Translations under genes and position numbers: made by a program
Assembly (NCBI GenBank): GCA_029210545.1
Contig: JARGFV010000053.1
Coordinates: 1-16,549, forward strand
DNA length: 16,549 bases
Reading direction: 5' to 3'
Origin: a bacterium
GTDB taxonomy: Bacteria > BMS3Abin14
Shown here: piece by piece, positions 1-7,797 of the stretch
Layout: every line of letters begins with the position of its first letter
How positions within the stretch are numbered: the stretch's first letter is position 1
The notes under the pieces: model-generated
What the model was told of the DNA's origin: nothing
What the model saw: only the letters and a program-made list of their open reading frames with translations
Databases searched by the model: none

Positions 1-244
1 AGCGTGGTTTTCGGTTCCCTCACGGATCGAACACACAGCCATTGGCACTCGATCCGGGCGCCTCTCCCAGGCGCGGCGGGTCATTGATTTGGGCGCCCCG
101 CGCGGGGCGCGTTGATGGAATTTTTGCGGGTCCATCAACTTTATCACCTGTTGATTCGAAGGCATAAAGCATTAGAAAAGTTGTTCCGACAAACTTTTAC
201 GCAGCGTGTCAGGGTTTTCCGACACGCTGCCAGGGGAAGCGCCG
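1..244. other. Structured leader upstream of the DUF2232 gene; no gene recognised
   Basis: I see no convincing coding sequence here. One frame is open from base 2 to about 113 but its translation resembles no ribosomal protein tail. The stretch has five inverted repeats: CGGATCGA (23-30) with TCGATCCG (49-56); GCGCCT (58-63) with AGGCGC (69-74); a perfect 18-bp palindrome at 93-110; GTTGATGGA (111-119) with TCCATCAAC (131-139); and a 10-bp stem at 201-210/221-230. None has a following T-tract, so they do not look like simple intrinsic terminators. They may be transcript leader structures for the DUF2232-rplI-dnaB run, or intergenic repeats. The upstream gene, which in related gene orders is often rpsR, is not in the window. 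Confidence 0.5.
201..230 (+). promoter_or_regulatory. 10-bp stem hairpin just upstream of the DUF2232 ribosome binding site
   Basis: GCAGCGTGTC (201-210) is the exact reverse complement of GACACGCTGC (221-230), with a 10-nt loop. It ends two bases before the GGGGAAG Shine-Dalgarno-like sequence at 233-239. No T-run follows, so it is more likely a leader structure or repeat than a terminator. It overlaps the alternative GTG start at 206, which argues against that start. Confidence 0.55.
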
Positions 245-1210
245 GTGAATAATGAGGAAAGCCCGAAAGACAAAGCCGGTCTCTGGCTGCGCCTTCTGGG
301 CTTTGCCCTCCTGCCCCTGACGGTTCAGGCTTTCCAGCCTGCCATCGGGGGCGCCCTGGGCATCATGGTACCCCTGCCCCTCGCCTACGGGATGACACGG
401 CGGGGGTACCTCGAGGGAACCGCAGCCGTCAGTTTCATCGGCCTGTTGACCTCATTCATTCTCGGCGCCGGGCAAGGGTTTTATTTCCTGCTTGAGACCC
501 TGCCCCTTTGTGTCGGGATCAGATGGACCGTCCGGTTCAGGGGACCCCTGTACCGCCCGGTGTTAACAGCGGTCGTGATGGTGGGGCTTTTTGCGCTGGC
601 AGCGGCAACCCTGTACGGCGCGGCTACCGATACGGCCCCGGGTGAGCTTTACCGGCAAGCGATCAAGTCCATGGGACTGTTCGTGAACGATATGTCCGGG
701 AGTTCGGGACTCTCGGACCAGGAGCAAAAGCAGGTCCTGTGGATGGTGGAACTCTGGCAGAGGATGTTTGTCGGCATCTGGCTGGCAACCCTTCTTCTGC
801 TGGTGACTTTTTATTCCCTGCTTGTCCGGGGATGGATGATCGCCGCCGGTGCCATGGAGGACGACGGGTCAGCGCTCCTGTCACGATGGAAGCTGCCCTT
901 CCCCTTCGTTTTCAGCTTTATCCTGGTGGCCTCCCTGGTCCTCCTCACGACGGGTACTGCCCGGGACGTTGCGTTGAACGCTCTCGTACCCCTGGCCGCC
1001 CTCTACGGGATCCAGGGAGTAGTGGTAGCGGGACACATGTTCACCCTCTGGGCGCTTCCGTCCTTTTTCAGGGTAATGGTCCTGGCTTTCGGGATCATCG
1101 CATTTCCACTATGGTTCATGGTCATGGTCGCCCTCATCGGGCTGTTCGACACATGGATAAATTTCAGACAGCGCTGGCCGCTGCAGATGCCGCCACCGCC
1201 TGTGACGTGA
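245..1210 (+). CDS. DUF2232 (YybS-like) polytopic membrane protein
   Basis: A hydrophobic integral membrane protein of about 321 residues with roughly seven or eight predicted membrane segments and a long soluble loop in the middle (around the stretch beginning GAATDTAPGELYRQ). Its composition and its place directly before rplI fit the DUF2232/YybS family, which often sits between rpsR and rplI in this kind of ribosomal gene cluster. The function of the family is unknown. I chose GTG at 245 because GGGGAAG lies 5 nt upstream. The longer frame starting with GTG at 206 has no Shine-Dalgarno sequence and its start lies inside a hairpin. The stop is 15 bp before rplI, so the two genes are probably cotranscribed. 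The family assignment rests on context and membrane pattern more than on a diagnostic motif. Confidence 0.75.
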   Translation: MNNEESPKDKAGLWLRLLGFALLPLTVQAFQPAIGGALGIMVPLPLAYGMTRRGYLEGTAAVSFIGLLTSFILGAGQGFYFLLETLPLCVGIRWTVRFRGPLYRPVLTAVVMVGLFALAAATLYGAATDTAPGELYRQAIKSMGLFVNDMSGSSGLSDQEQKQVLWMVELWQRMFVGIWLATLLLLVTFYSLLVRGWMIAAGAMEDDGSALLSRWKLPFPFVFSFILVASLVLLTTGTARDVALNALVPLAALYGIQGVVVAGHMFTLWALPSFFRVMVLAFGIIAFPLWFMVMVALIGLFDTWINFRQRWPLQMPPPPVT

Positions 1211-1225
1211 CAAAGGAGCAAGAAG

Positions 1226-1792
1226 ATGAAAGTGATCCTGTTGGAAGATGTTGACAACCTCGGCAGAATGGGTGACACCGTCATCGTGAAGGCCGGCTAC
1301 GCACGCAACTTCCTGATCCCGAGAAAACAGGCTCTGGCGGCCACAACCCAGAACCTGAAGGCTCAGCAGAACCAGATCCAGTCACTCGAGCGCAGGAAGG
1401 ACAAGATCATCGAAGGCGCCAGGAGCCTGTCCGAAAAGCTGGCCGGTGTCATGCTCTCCTTTACCCGCAAGTGCGGGGAAAAGGGCCAGCTGTTCGGTTC
1501 CGTGACCAACATGGATATCGCCGAAGCCCTCGCCGAATCGGGCCTCGAGATCAACAGGAAGGACATCGTCCTCGTTGAACCCATCAAAAGCCTCGGCGAT
1601 TTCGACGTGACCATCAAACTCCACCACGACGTCGCACCCGTGATCAAGGTGACGGTCCTCCCGGAGGACGGACAGATCCCGGAAAGCGTGGTCGAAGAAG
1701 TGACCGAAGCGCCTGCCGCGACTGAAGAGCCGGCCGCCGACCAGGCTGCCGAGCCGACGGAAGAGGTAACGGCCGACGAAGATATAGAGTAA
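1226..1792 (+). CDS. rplI: 50S ribosomal protein L9
   Basis: Large-subunit ribosomal protein L9, which binds 23S rRNA near the L1 stalk base and helps keep the reading frame. The N-terminal domain is textbook: MKVILLEDVDNLGRMGD, then VIVKAGYARNFLIPRKQALAAT, followed by the long connecting helix (about residues 40-75) and the C-terminal domain (about 80-150). It is 188 residues against a usual 147-150; the extra is an acidic, Ala/Pro/Glu-rich tail from about residue 152 with no obvious fold. AAAGGAG is well placed before ATG 1226. It sits between the DUF2232 gene and dnaB (18 bp gap), the usual context. Identification is secure; the tail's role is unknown. Confidence 0.97.
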   Translation: MKVILLEDVDNLGRMGDTVIVKAGYARNFLIPRKQALAATTQNLKAQQNQIQSLERRKDKIIEGARSLSEKLAGVMLSFTRKCGEKGQLFGSVTNMDIAEALAESGLEINRKDIVLVEPIKSLGDFDVTIKLHHDVAPVIKVTVLPEDGQIPESVVEEVTEAPAATEEPAADQAAEPTEEVTADEDIE

Positions 1793-1810
1793 AACGACAA
1801 AAAGACCTCC

Positions 1811-3157
1811 ATGAAACCCAACGGCACCGATATCAGGAAGGTCCCTCCGCAGAACCTGGAGGCGGAGAGGGCGGTCCTGGGTGCCGTCCTGATCGACAAC
1901 GACTCCATCTACACGGTCATGGAGGTCCTCGTCCCATCGGATTTCCATCAGCCCTCCCATCGTCTTCTTTTTTCCACCATGCTGGAGCTGAGCGAGCGGG
2001 GTGAGCCCATCGATCTGGTGACCCTGGGCGATCGCCTGCGTTCGGCCGGCAACCTCGACAAGGCGGGGGGGCCCGACTACCTGCCTACCCTGGCCGACGA
2101 GGTGCCCACCTCCGCCGGCGTCGGCAACTATGCCAGGATCGTCAAGGAAAAGTCGGTCTTAAGGCACCTCATCGAAGCGTCTACCGAGATCGTCGCGGAC
2201 TGTTTCCAATCGGCCGGGGACGTGGATGAACTCATCGACGAGGCCGAACGGCGCATTTTCGCCATCTCGGAGCAGAGGATCCGGTCCGGTTTCCTCTCCA
2301 TGAAGGAGATCGTCAAGAGCAGTTTCAAGACCATCGAAGCGCTCTATGAGAAAAAGGAACACATCACAGGCGTCCCGACCGGGTTTGCCGACATCGACGA
2401 ACTGACCTCGGGGTTCCAGCCCTCGGATCTCATCATCATCGCCGGGCGGCCTTCCATGGGAAAGACCGCCTTCTGCCTGAACATCGCCCAGAACGCCGCC
2501 CTCAAGAACAAGCTGACCGTGGCTGTTTTCAGCCTCGAGATGGCAAAAGAGCAGCTTGTCATGCGGATGCTCTGCGCCGAGGCCCGTATCGACGCCCACC
2601 GCCTCCGGAGCGGCTTCCTGGGAACCACCGACTGGCCGAAACTGAGCACCGCTGCGGGCCGGCTGGCCGAAACATCCATCTTTATCGACGACACCCCGGC
2701 CATCAACTCCATGGAAATGAGAGCCAAATCCAGGCGGCTCAAGGCCGACAAGGGACTGGACCTCATCATCGTCGACTACATGCAGCTGATGTCCAGCCGA
2801 GGCCGCAGCGACAGCCGGGAACAGGAGATCTCCGAGATCAGCCGTTCGTTGAAGGCCCTCGCAAAGGAACTGCGAGTGCCCGTGGTCGCCCTGTCCCAGC
2901 TCAACCGGGGTGTCGAAAGCCGCCAGGACAAGCGGCCTATCCTGGCCGACCTCCGTGAGTCCGGAGCCATCGAACAGGACGCCGACGTCATCATCTTCAT
3001 CTACAGGGACGAGGTCTACAACAAGGAGAGCATGGACAAGGGTGTCGCCGAGATCATCATCGGGAAGCAACGGAACGGACCCGTAGGAATGCGGAAGCTC
3101 ACCTGGCTTGACAAGTACACCAGGTTCGAGGATATGACCGACCGTGACAGCTACTAG
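1811..3157 (+). CDS. dnaB: Replicative DNA helicase DnaB
   Basis: Hexameric 5'-3' helicase that unwinds DNA at the replication fork. The N-terminal DnaB domain begins at PPQNLEAERAVLGAVL (about residues 12-27), with the linker near 160-185. The RecA-like ATPase domain has Walker A GRPSMGKT at 212-219, the phosphate-contacting stretch VAVFSLEMAKEQL after it, Walker B LIIVDYMQLM with D322, and the late motif SQLNRGVESRQDKRP followed by DLRESGAIEQDAD. At 448 residues it is of normal length, with no sign of an intein. ATG 1811 is placed at the conserved N-terminus, although the Shine-Dalgarno sequence before it is weak. The gene follows rplI by 18 bp and precedes alr by 9 bp, suggesting one operon. 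Confidence 0.97.
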   Translation: MKPNGTDIRKVPPQNLEAERAVLGAVLIDNDSIYTVMEVLVPSDFHQPSHRLLFSTMLELSERGEPIDLVTLGDRLRSAGNLDKAGGPDYLPTLADEVPTSAGVGNYARIVKEKSVLRHLIEASTEIVADCFQSAGDVDELIDEAERRIFAISEQRIRSGFLSMKEIVKSSFKTIEALYEKKEHITGVPTGFADIDELTSGFQPSDLIIIAGRPSMGKTAFCLNIAQNAALKNKLTVAVFSLEMAKEQLVMRMLCAEARIDAHRLRSGFLGTTDWPKLSTAAGRLAETSIFIDDTPAINSMEMRAKSRRLKADKGLDLIIVDYMQLMSSRGRSDSREQEISEISRSLKALAKELRVPVVALSQLNRGVESRQDKRPILADLRESGAIEQDADVIIFIYRDEVYNKESMDKGVAEIIIGKQRNGPVGMRKLTWLDKYTRFEDMTDRDSY

Positions 3158-3166
3158 GAGACACGG

Positions 3167-4297
3167 ATGAGGAATGGTGCTGACAGGGGGACCGCCTGGA
3201 TCGACATCGATCTGAAGGCGCTCCGGTCGAATTTCAGGCGGGCCGCTGACAGCCTTCCTGACGACCTGCCCATCATCGCCGTGGTCAAGGCCAACGCCTA
3301 CGGCCATGGGGCTATCCCGATCAGCCGGACCCTGGTCGAGGAAGGCGCTTCCATCCTGGGGGTGGCCACGGTCCTGGAGGCCCGAGAGCTGCGTGAAGCC
3401 GGCATCGAGGGCCGCATCCTCATCCTCGGGAGGATGGTGGCCGGTCAGATACCCGCCGCCCTGCGCTGGAAGGCCGAGATCACCGTCCATCACCGCGAAA
3501 TGGCCGAACTCCTGTCCTTCGCGGCGGTGGCAAAGGGTGTCACCGTCCCCGTCCACGTCAAGGTGGACACCGGGATGACCCGCCTCGGCTTCGACTGGCT
3601 GACCGCCCATGAAGAGATCGAACGGGTGGCCTCCCTGCCGGGGCTGGACCTCAAATGCGTCTTCACCCACTTTGCCAACGCCGATTTCGCCGACAGGGAG
3701 TTCACCGGGATACAGATCCGGAGGTTCGAAGAGCTCCGGGCAAAGCTGGCCGGTACAAAGCCCGGCATCTGCTGTCACCTGGCCAACTCCGCTGCCATCC
3801 TCACGGGCCAGGTACCGGACGGTTCCGGTGTCAGGCCCGGGCTCATGCTCTACGGCTCACCACCAGGCGACAATATCCCCCTGGGCGGGATCAATCCCAT
3901 CCTGACATGGAAGTGCCGGATCGTGCAGGTCCGGGACGTTCCCACAGGGGTCGGCATAAGCTACGGGCACGATTTCTTCACAACCCGGGAAAGCCGCATC
4001 GCCACCGCGGCAGTGGGCTATGCTGACGGGTTCATGCGGGTTCTCACCAACAAGGCCCAGGTCCTCGTCCGGGGGAAACGCGCCCCCGTAGTGGGCCGCG
4101 TAACCATGGATATGATCATGGTGGATATCACCGACATCCCTGAAGCCGTCACAGGCGACGAGGTGGTCCTCATCGGCCGCCAGGGAGACGAGACCATCAC
4201 CGCCGAGGAGATGGCAGCCTGGGCGGGCACCATCAGCTACGAGATCTACTGCGGCCTGTCGACCAGGGTGCCGCGATTTTATAGCGATGGACACTGA
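3167..4297 (+). CDS. alr: Alanine racemase
   Basis: PLP-dependent enzyme that interconverts L- and D-alanine for peptidoglycan synthesis, acting in the cytoplasm. The PLP lysine is K41 in AVVKANAYGHG; the second catalytic residue is Y266 in GISYGHDFF. Other family landmarks are VHVKVDTGMTRLGF, CHLANSAA with VRPGLMLYG (phosphate binding), and MDMIMVDITD near the C-terminal beta domain. At 376 residues it has the usual length for a fold-type III racemase. TAGGAG, partly formed by the dnaB stop, precedes ATG 3167, so translation is probably coupled to dnaB. A 9-bp inverted repeat (AGCGATGGA at 4283-4291, TCCATCGCT at 4308-4316) straddles the stop. Identification is secure. Confidence 0.96.
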   Translation: MRNGADRGTAWIDIDLKALRSNFRRAADSLPDDLPIIAVVKANAYGHGAIPISRTLVEEGASILGVATVLEARELREAGIEGRILILGRMVAGQIPAALRWKAEITVHHREMAELLSFAAVAKGVTVPVHVKVDTGMTRLGFDWLTAHEEIERVASLPGLDLKCVFTHFANADFADREFTGIQIRRFEELRAKLAGTKPGICCHLANSAAILTGQVPDGSGVRPGLMLYGSPPGDNIPLGGINPILTWKCRIVQVRDVPTGVGISYGHDFFTTRESRIATAAVGYADGFMRVLTNKAQVLVRGKRAPVVGRVTMDMIMVDITDIPEAVTGDEVVLIGRQGDETITAEEMAAWAGTISYEIYCGLSTRVPRFYSDGH

Positions 4298-4503
4298 GAA
4301 CCTGTCATCCATCGCTGTAAGGGGGTAACGGGGTATCGGTGTAAGGGAGTAAAACCAAAAGAAGCGAAATTCTCCGACACAGGGATGCTCCGACACGTTT
4401 TCCGCTTTTACCCCGACACACCGATACTCCGATACAACACATTTCCTCCCCTCTCCCCTCTTCCCCTCTTCCCCTCTTCCCCTCTTCCATAGTAGATTAC
4501 CCC
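4298..4503. repeat. Intergenic 8-bp repeat arrays in inverted orientation between alr and mlaE
   Basis: Five consecutive 8-bp units read CGCTGTAA, GGGGGTAA, CGGGGTAT, CGGTGTAA and GGGAGTAA (4313-4352; consensus CGGNGTAA). After a short spacer the reverse complement of the same unit recurs at 4372-4396 and 4408-4435 (TTACCCCG, ACACACCG, ATACTCCG). The two blocks could pair into a long imperfect hairpin. I see no gene or clear promoter in this gap. Confidence 0.8.
4448..4488 (+). repeat. CCCCTCTT 8-bp tandem repeat just before mlaE
   Basis: Four perfect CCCCTCTT units run from 4455 to 4486, preceded by a 7-bp partial copy (CCCCTCT, 4448-4454). The array ends 15 bp before the mlaE start codon. 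The + strand is pure pyrimidine across it. Such a simple repeat can change copy number by slippage, but whether it affects mlaE expression is inference. Confidence 0.85.
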
Positions 4504-5280
4504 ATGCGCATCATCGCGGCTCTCGATTGGGTGGGGACTCGAACCCTGTCCTACATGGACGAAGCGGGAACGGGCGTCCTCCTGTTTCTCAAGGTCCTGC
4601 GCGGCCTTTTTCATCGTCCCTTTCCCCTGAAACTGACCCTCGAACAGATGGAAGAGGTCGGGGTCCGTTCCCTTCCCGTTGTCCTCATCACGGCCATCTT
4701 CACCGGGGCGGTCCTTGCCCTCCAGACCTACAGCGGTTTCAAGCGGTTCGGCGCGGAAGGGCTGGTGGGGACGGTGGTGGCCCTTTCCATGACCCGGGAG
4801 CTGGGCCCCGTTCTCGCCAGCATCATGGTGGCGGGACGGGTCGGGTCGTCCATGGCCGCCGAGCTCGGCACCATGCGGGTCACCGAGCAGATCGACGCCC
4901 TGATCACCCTGGCTACCGATCCGGTGCGCTACCTCGTCCTTCCACGCTTCATCGCGGGGCTGTTCATGCTCCCCATCCTTGTGGTGTTCGCCGATCTCAT
5001 CGGGATCATGGGTGGATATTTTGTCGCTGTGAATGTCCTGGGCACCAGCAGCACCACCTACATCAACAGGACCCTCCAGTACCTGGAGTTTTCAGACGTT
5101 TCGGTGGGACTGGTCAAGGCGGCGGTGTTCGGGATGATCATTTCCCTCGTGGGGTGCCAGATGGGCTTTTTCACCGAGGGCGGCGCGGAAGGGGTTGGAC
5201 GGGCGACCACAAAAGCGGTGGTGGGAGCCTCCATCCTTATCCTCATCTCCAACTATTTCCTCACCGCTCTCCTTTTCTGA
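4504..5280 (+). CDS. mlaE: MlaE-family ABC transporter permease
   Basis: Inner-membrane permease of an MCE-type lipid transporter (retrograde phospholipid transport, Mla pathway). The 258 residues include the conserved GVRSLPVVLITAIFTGAVLA segment, an amphipathic N-terminal region and about five hydrophobic segments. The family block LGPVLASIMVAGRVGSSMAAELGTM is easy to see, as is the C-terminal GCQMGFFTEGGAEGVGRATT. It overlaps mlaF by one base (TGATG) and works with that ATPase. No clear Shine-Dalgarno sequence precedes ATG 4504; the pyrimidine-rich repeat ends 15 bp upstream. The family start pattern supports this ATG, but a nearby downstream start cannot be excluded. Function follows from family knowledge; the exact lipid is unknown. 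Confidence 0.93.
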   Translation: MRIIAALDWVGTRTLSYMDEAGTGVLLFLKVLRGLFHRPFPLKLTLEQMEEVGVRSLPVVLITAIFTGAVLALQTYSGFKRFGAEGLVGTVVALSMTRELGPVLASIMVAGRVGSSMAAELGTMRVTEQIDALITLATDPVRYLVLPRFIAGLFMLPILVVFADLIGIMGGYFVAVNVLGTSSTTYINRTLQYLEFSDVSVGLVKAAVFGMIISLVGCQMGFFTEGGAEGVGRATTKAVVGASILILISNYFLTALLF

Positions 5281-6041
5281 TGAACGAAACCTCGACAATA
5301 AAGGTCAGGGACCTGAAAAAATCCTTCGGCGACAAGGTCGTCCTGGACGGTGTGAACGTGGACATCCGGCCCGGCGAGTCCGTCGTGGTCATCGGACAGA
5401 GCGGGGTGGGCAAAAGCGTCCTCATAAAGTGCATCATCGGCATTCTCAAACCCGATTCCGGGACCATCGAGATCGACGGCCAACTCGTCACCGCTCCGGG
5501 CTTTAAAGAGTGGGACAGCGTCCGCCGAAAGTTCGGAATGCTGTTCCAGTACGCGGCCCTGTTCGACTCCCTGAAAGTCTGGGAGAATGTAGGGTTCGCC
5601 CTTCTCCAGCACACCAGGATGACAACCCAGCAGGTCAAGGAACTGGCCGAGGAAAAGCTGCGCATGGTGGGCCTGCCCGGCATCCTGGACCTCATGCCGT
5701 CGGAACTTTCAGGCGGGATGCGCAAGCGGGTGGGCCTCGCCAGGGCCATCGCCATTGAACCTGCGATCATGCTCTACGACGAACCCACCACAGGGCTCGA
5801 TCCAATCCGGGCCGACTCCATCAACGATCTCATCATCCAGCTGAGGGAAGAGCTCGGGGTCGCCTCCATCACCATTACCCACGACATGGTGAGCGCCTAC
5901 AAGATCGCCGACCGTATCACCATGCTCTACAAGGGAAAACTCATCGCCACAGGAACTCCCGACGAGATCCGGAGTTCGGACAACCCCTTTGTCCAGCAGT
6001 TCATCCACGGAAAAGCGGAGGGGCCGATAAGGGATGAATAA
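5280..6041 (+). CDS. mlaF: MlaF-family ABC transporter ATPase
   Basis: ATPase that powers the MlaE permease. It is 253 residues. Walker A is GQSGVGKS (39-46), the signature is LSGGM (143-147), and Walker B is IMLYDEP with D167 and catalytic E168, followed by TTGLDP and the H-switch in ITHDM. The R-K-R residues after the signature (LSGGMRKRVGLARAI) are typical of the MlaF subfamily. ATG 5280 shares one base with the mlaE stop codon, showing translational coupling. The frame is open back to 4527, inside mlaE, but that extension is an overlapping-frame artefact. Downstream is a 231-bp gap before mlaD. Confidence 0.95.
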   Translation: MNETSTIKVRDLKKSFGDKVVLDGVNVDIRPGESVVVIGQSGVGKSVLIKCIIGILKPDSGTIEIDGQLVTAPGFKEWDSVRRKFGMLFQYAALFDSLKVWENVGFALLQHTRMTTQQVKELAEEKLRMVGLPGILDLMPSELSGGMRKRVGLARAIAIEPAIMLYDEPTTGLDPIRADSINDLIIQLREELGVASITITHDMVSAYKIADRITMLYKGKLIATGTPDEIRSSDNPFVQQFIHGKAEGPIRDE

Positions 6042-6272
6042 GCTGCAGCGGTGCAGCCCATGTTCCTCCGGAACGAGGGGGAGAGGGCGAGGGGGAGACG
6101 GGGAGAAAGATCTTTGAAATTCCTCCACCTATGAAAAGCAGAAGACACAAAAGCCCGGTGGCCTTGCTATTTAAAGGGGAAAAAGCATATTCTTGGAAGA
6201 TTGGTCCAGGCCCGATTTTCTCCTGACTACCGGCTCCTGGATTCTGGCTCCCGGATTATATGAGAGAAATCC
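6042..6272. repeat. mlaF-mlaD gap with G-rich 8-bp and CTCCTGG-type 7-bp repeats
   Basis: No gene seen. Between 6074 and 6103 the + strand is a purine-rich G-run array with the unit CGAGGGGG appearing twice. At 6220-6254 there are five 7-bp units: CTCCTGA, CTACCGG, CTCCTGG, ATTCTGG and CTCCCGG. The 3' end carries GAGAG six bases before ATG 6273, the likely mlaD ribosome binding site. The gap is long for an operon that couples mlaE and mlaF by one base; the repeats look like later additions. Confidence 0.7.
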
Positions 6273-7793
6273 ATGAGAAGTTTCAAGACAGAAACATATG
6301 TCGGCCTTTTCGTCCTCACGGGGTTCCTCATCTTCATATGGGGAACAACCCAGATCACCAACCTGGGCGATGACGGAGGGTACGAGCTTTACGCCGTCTT
6401 CGACAACGCCGCGGGCCTCGACATCAACGCCCCCGTGCGCATGGTCGGTGTCAACATCGGACGGGTCCGCTCCATCGATATCACCGACAGAAAGGCCTGG
6501 CTGGCCCTCTTAATCGATAAGGACCGTCAGGTTGACCGGAACGCCACGGTCTCCATCCGCAGCCAGGGCATCCTGGGCGACAAGTTCGTAGGCGTGGACC
6601 CCGGGGACAGCGGAAGTTACTACAACCCGGGCGACACCATCACACGCACACGCGCCGGCGCCGATCTCGACAGGCTCATGGATTCGCTCCAGACGGCCGG
6701 CCAGGACCTTTCAGCCATCCTTTCCAGCCTCCGCAAGGTCATCGGAACCGAGGACGGCGAACGATCCATGGCCGAGATCCTGGAAAACACCCGCGCCCTT
6801 TCATCCAACCTTTCCGCCATGGTCAGCGACAACCGGGACCGGGTAGACAACATCATGGTCAACCTGGACCACCTGACCTCGAAGCTGGACGGGATCGCAG
6901 GGGATAACAGGGAGGATATCAGGGAGGTCATCGCCAACATCCGGCAGGTCACCGAGGACATCCGGGACGACCTGCCCCGTCTCACGCAAAAGCTGGAAGG
7001 CGCCGCCGACCAGGTGTCCGGGGTCCTTTCGGACAACCGGGAGTCGGTCAAGGTGACCGTCGAGCAGATCAGGAAGGACGCCGAGCTGCTGGAGGAGACC
7101 CTCGCGTCGCTCCGTACGGTGGCCCGGCGTATCGAGAGCGGCGAGGGAACGGTGGGCAAGCTCATCAACGAGGACGAAACCTATATCAGCCTCAACGAGA
7201 CCCTCGGCAGCCTCAGCAAGGCCATGAAGAAGGGGGAACAGCTCCAGATCAACCTCGACATCCACGGCCACTACCTCAGCGAGATCGAGGGGACCAAGGG
7301 GTACCTGACCATGGATATCAAGCCGACTCCCGACAAGTTCTACCGGCTTGAGCTGGTGGACGACCCGGAGGGGCTCAGAGACTGGACCAACACCACCGTC
7401 ACGGAGGTAATTCCCCCGGCGCCCCCCACTACAACCATCACGGACGAAATCCGCTACCAGGATCGCCTCAAGTTCTCCATTGAACTCGGCCGCAGGATCC
7501 ACGACACCGTTTTCCGCCTCGGATATATCGAATCGGCCTTCGGTTTCGGTGTCGACCGCTACTTCGCCGGCGATGACATGAGACTGTCACTCGACGCATG
7601 GGAACTGGATCGGGATGAGAACGCCCGGGTACGGGTGGCCGCGTCCTTCAGGTTCTGGGATCTTTTCCACCTGGACGTGGGGGCCGAGGACATCATCAAC
7701 GAGAACCGCGACCCCATGTTCATGGTCGGCTTCGGTCTGTCGTTCATCGACGAGGATCTGAAGTACCTCCTGGCCAAATCTCCCATTCCCTGA
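6273..7793 (+). CDS. mlaD: MlaD/MCE-domain lipid transport protein, long form
   Basis: Periplasmic, membrane-anchored substrate-binding subunit of the MlaEF transporter. A signal-anchor (about residues 9-28, GLFVLTGFLIFIWG) is followed by one MCE domain (about 38-118; core AVFDNAAGLDINAPVRMVG, then GVNIGRV and the GILGDKFV turn). Residues about 130-300 are mostly helical, and DNR recurs at 186, 211 and 254 in similar settings. The last 170 residues are rich in alternating aromatic and charged strands (FYRLELVDD, FSIELGRRI, FRLGYIESAFGFGVD) and look like a beta-strand module similar to outer-membrane protein strands. At 506 residues it is far longer than E. coli MlaD (183). GAGAG precedes ATG 6273. 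radA begins 5 bp after. MCE assignment is firm; the C-terminal interpretation is inference. Confidence 0.9.
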   Translation: MRSFKTETYVGLFVLTGFLIFIWGTTQITNLGDDGGYELYAVFDNAAGLDINAPVRMVGVNIGRVRSIDITDRKAWLALLIDKDRQVDRNATVSIRSQGILGDKFVGVDPGDSGSYYNPGDTITRTRAGADLDRLMDSLQTAGQDLSAILSSLRKVIGTEDGERSMAEILENTRALSSNLSAMVSDNRDRVDNIMVNLDHLTSKLDGIAGDNREDIREVIANIRQVTEDIRDDLPRLTQKLEGAADQVSGVLSDNRESVKVTVEQIRKDAELLEETLASLRTVARRIESGEGTVGKLINEDETYISLNETLGSLSKAMKKGEQLQINLDIHGHYLSEIEGTKGYLTMDIKPTPDKFYRLELVDDPEGLRDWTNTTVTEVIPPAPPTTTITDEIRYQDRLKFSIELGRRIHDTVFRLGYIESAFGFGVDRYFAGDDMRLSLDAWELDRDENARVRVAASFRFWDLFHLDVGAEDIINENRDPMFMVGFGLSFIDEDLKYLLAKSPIP

Positions 7794-7797
7794 CGCC

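Noticed and set aside
2-115. C-terminal fragment of rpsR at the window start
   Set aside because: The open frame does not read like an S18 tail and the region is dominated by inverted repeats.
206-244. GTG 206 as the start of the DUF2232 protein
   Set aside because: No Shine-Dalgarno sequence, and the codon lies inside a 10-bp hairpin; GTG 245 has GGGGAAG at good spacing.
2159-3778. 539-residue open frame on the minus strand
   Set aside because: It lies fully antisense to dnaB and alr, which are certain genes; such long shadows are expected in GC-rich DNA.
4313-4435. CRISPR array
   Set aside because: Units are 8 bp, contiguous and degenerate with no unique spacers, and no cas genes are seen.
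4527-5279. Long N-terminal extension of MlaF overlapping mlaE
   Set aside because: It is the +2 frame of mlaE; family members begin at the site matching ATG 5280, which forms a TGATG coupling with the mlaE stop.
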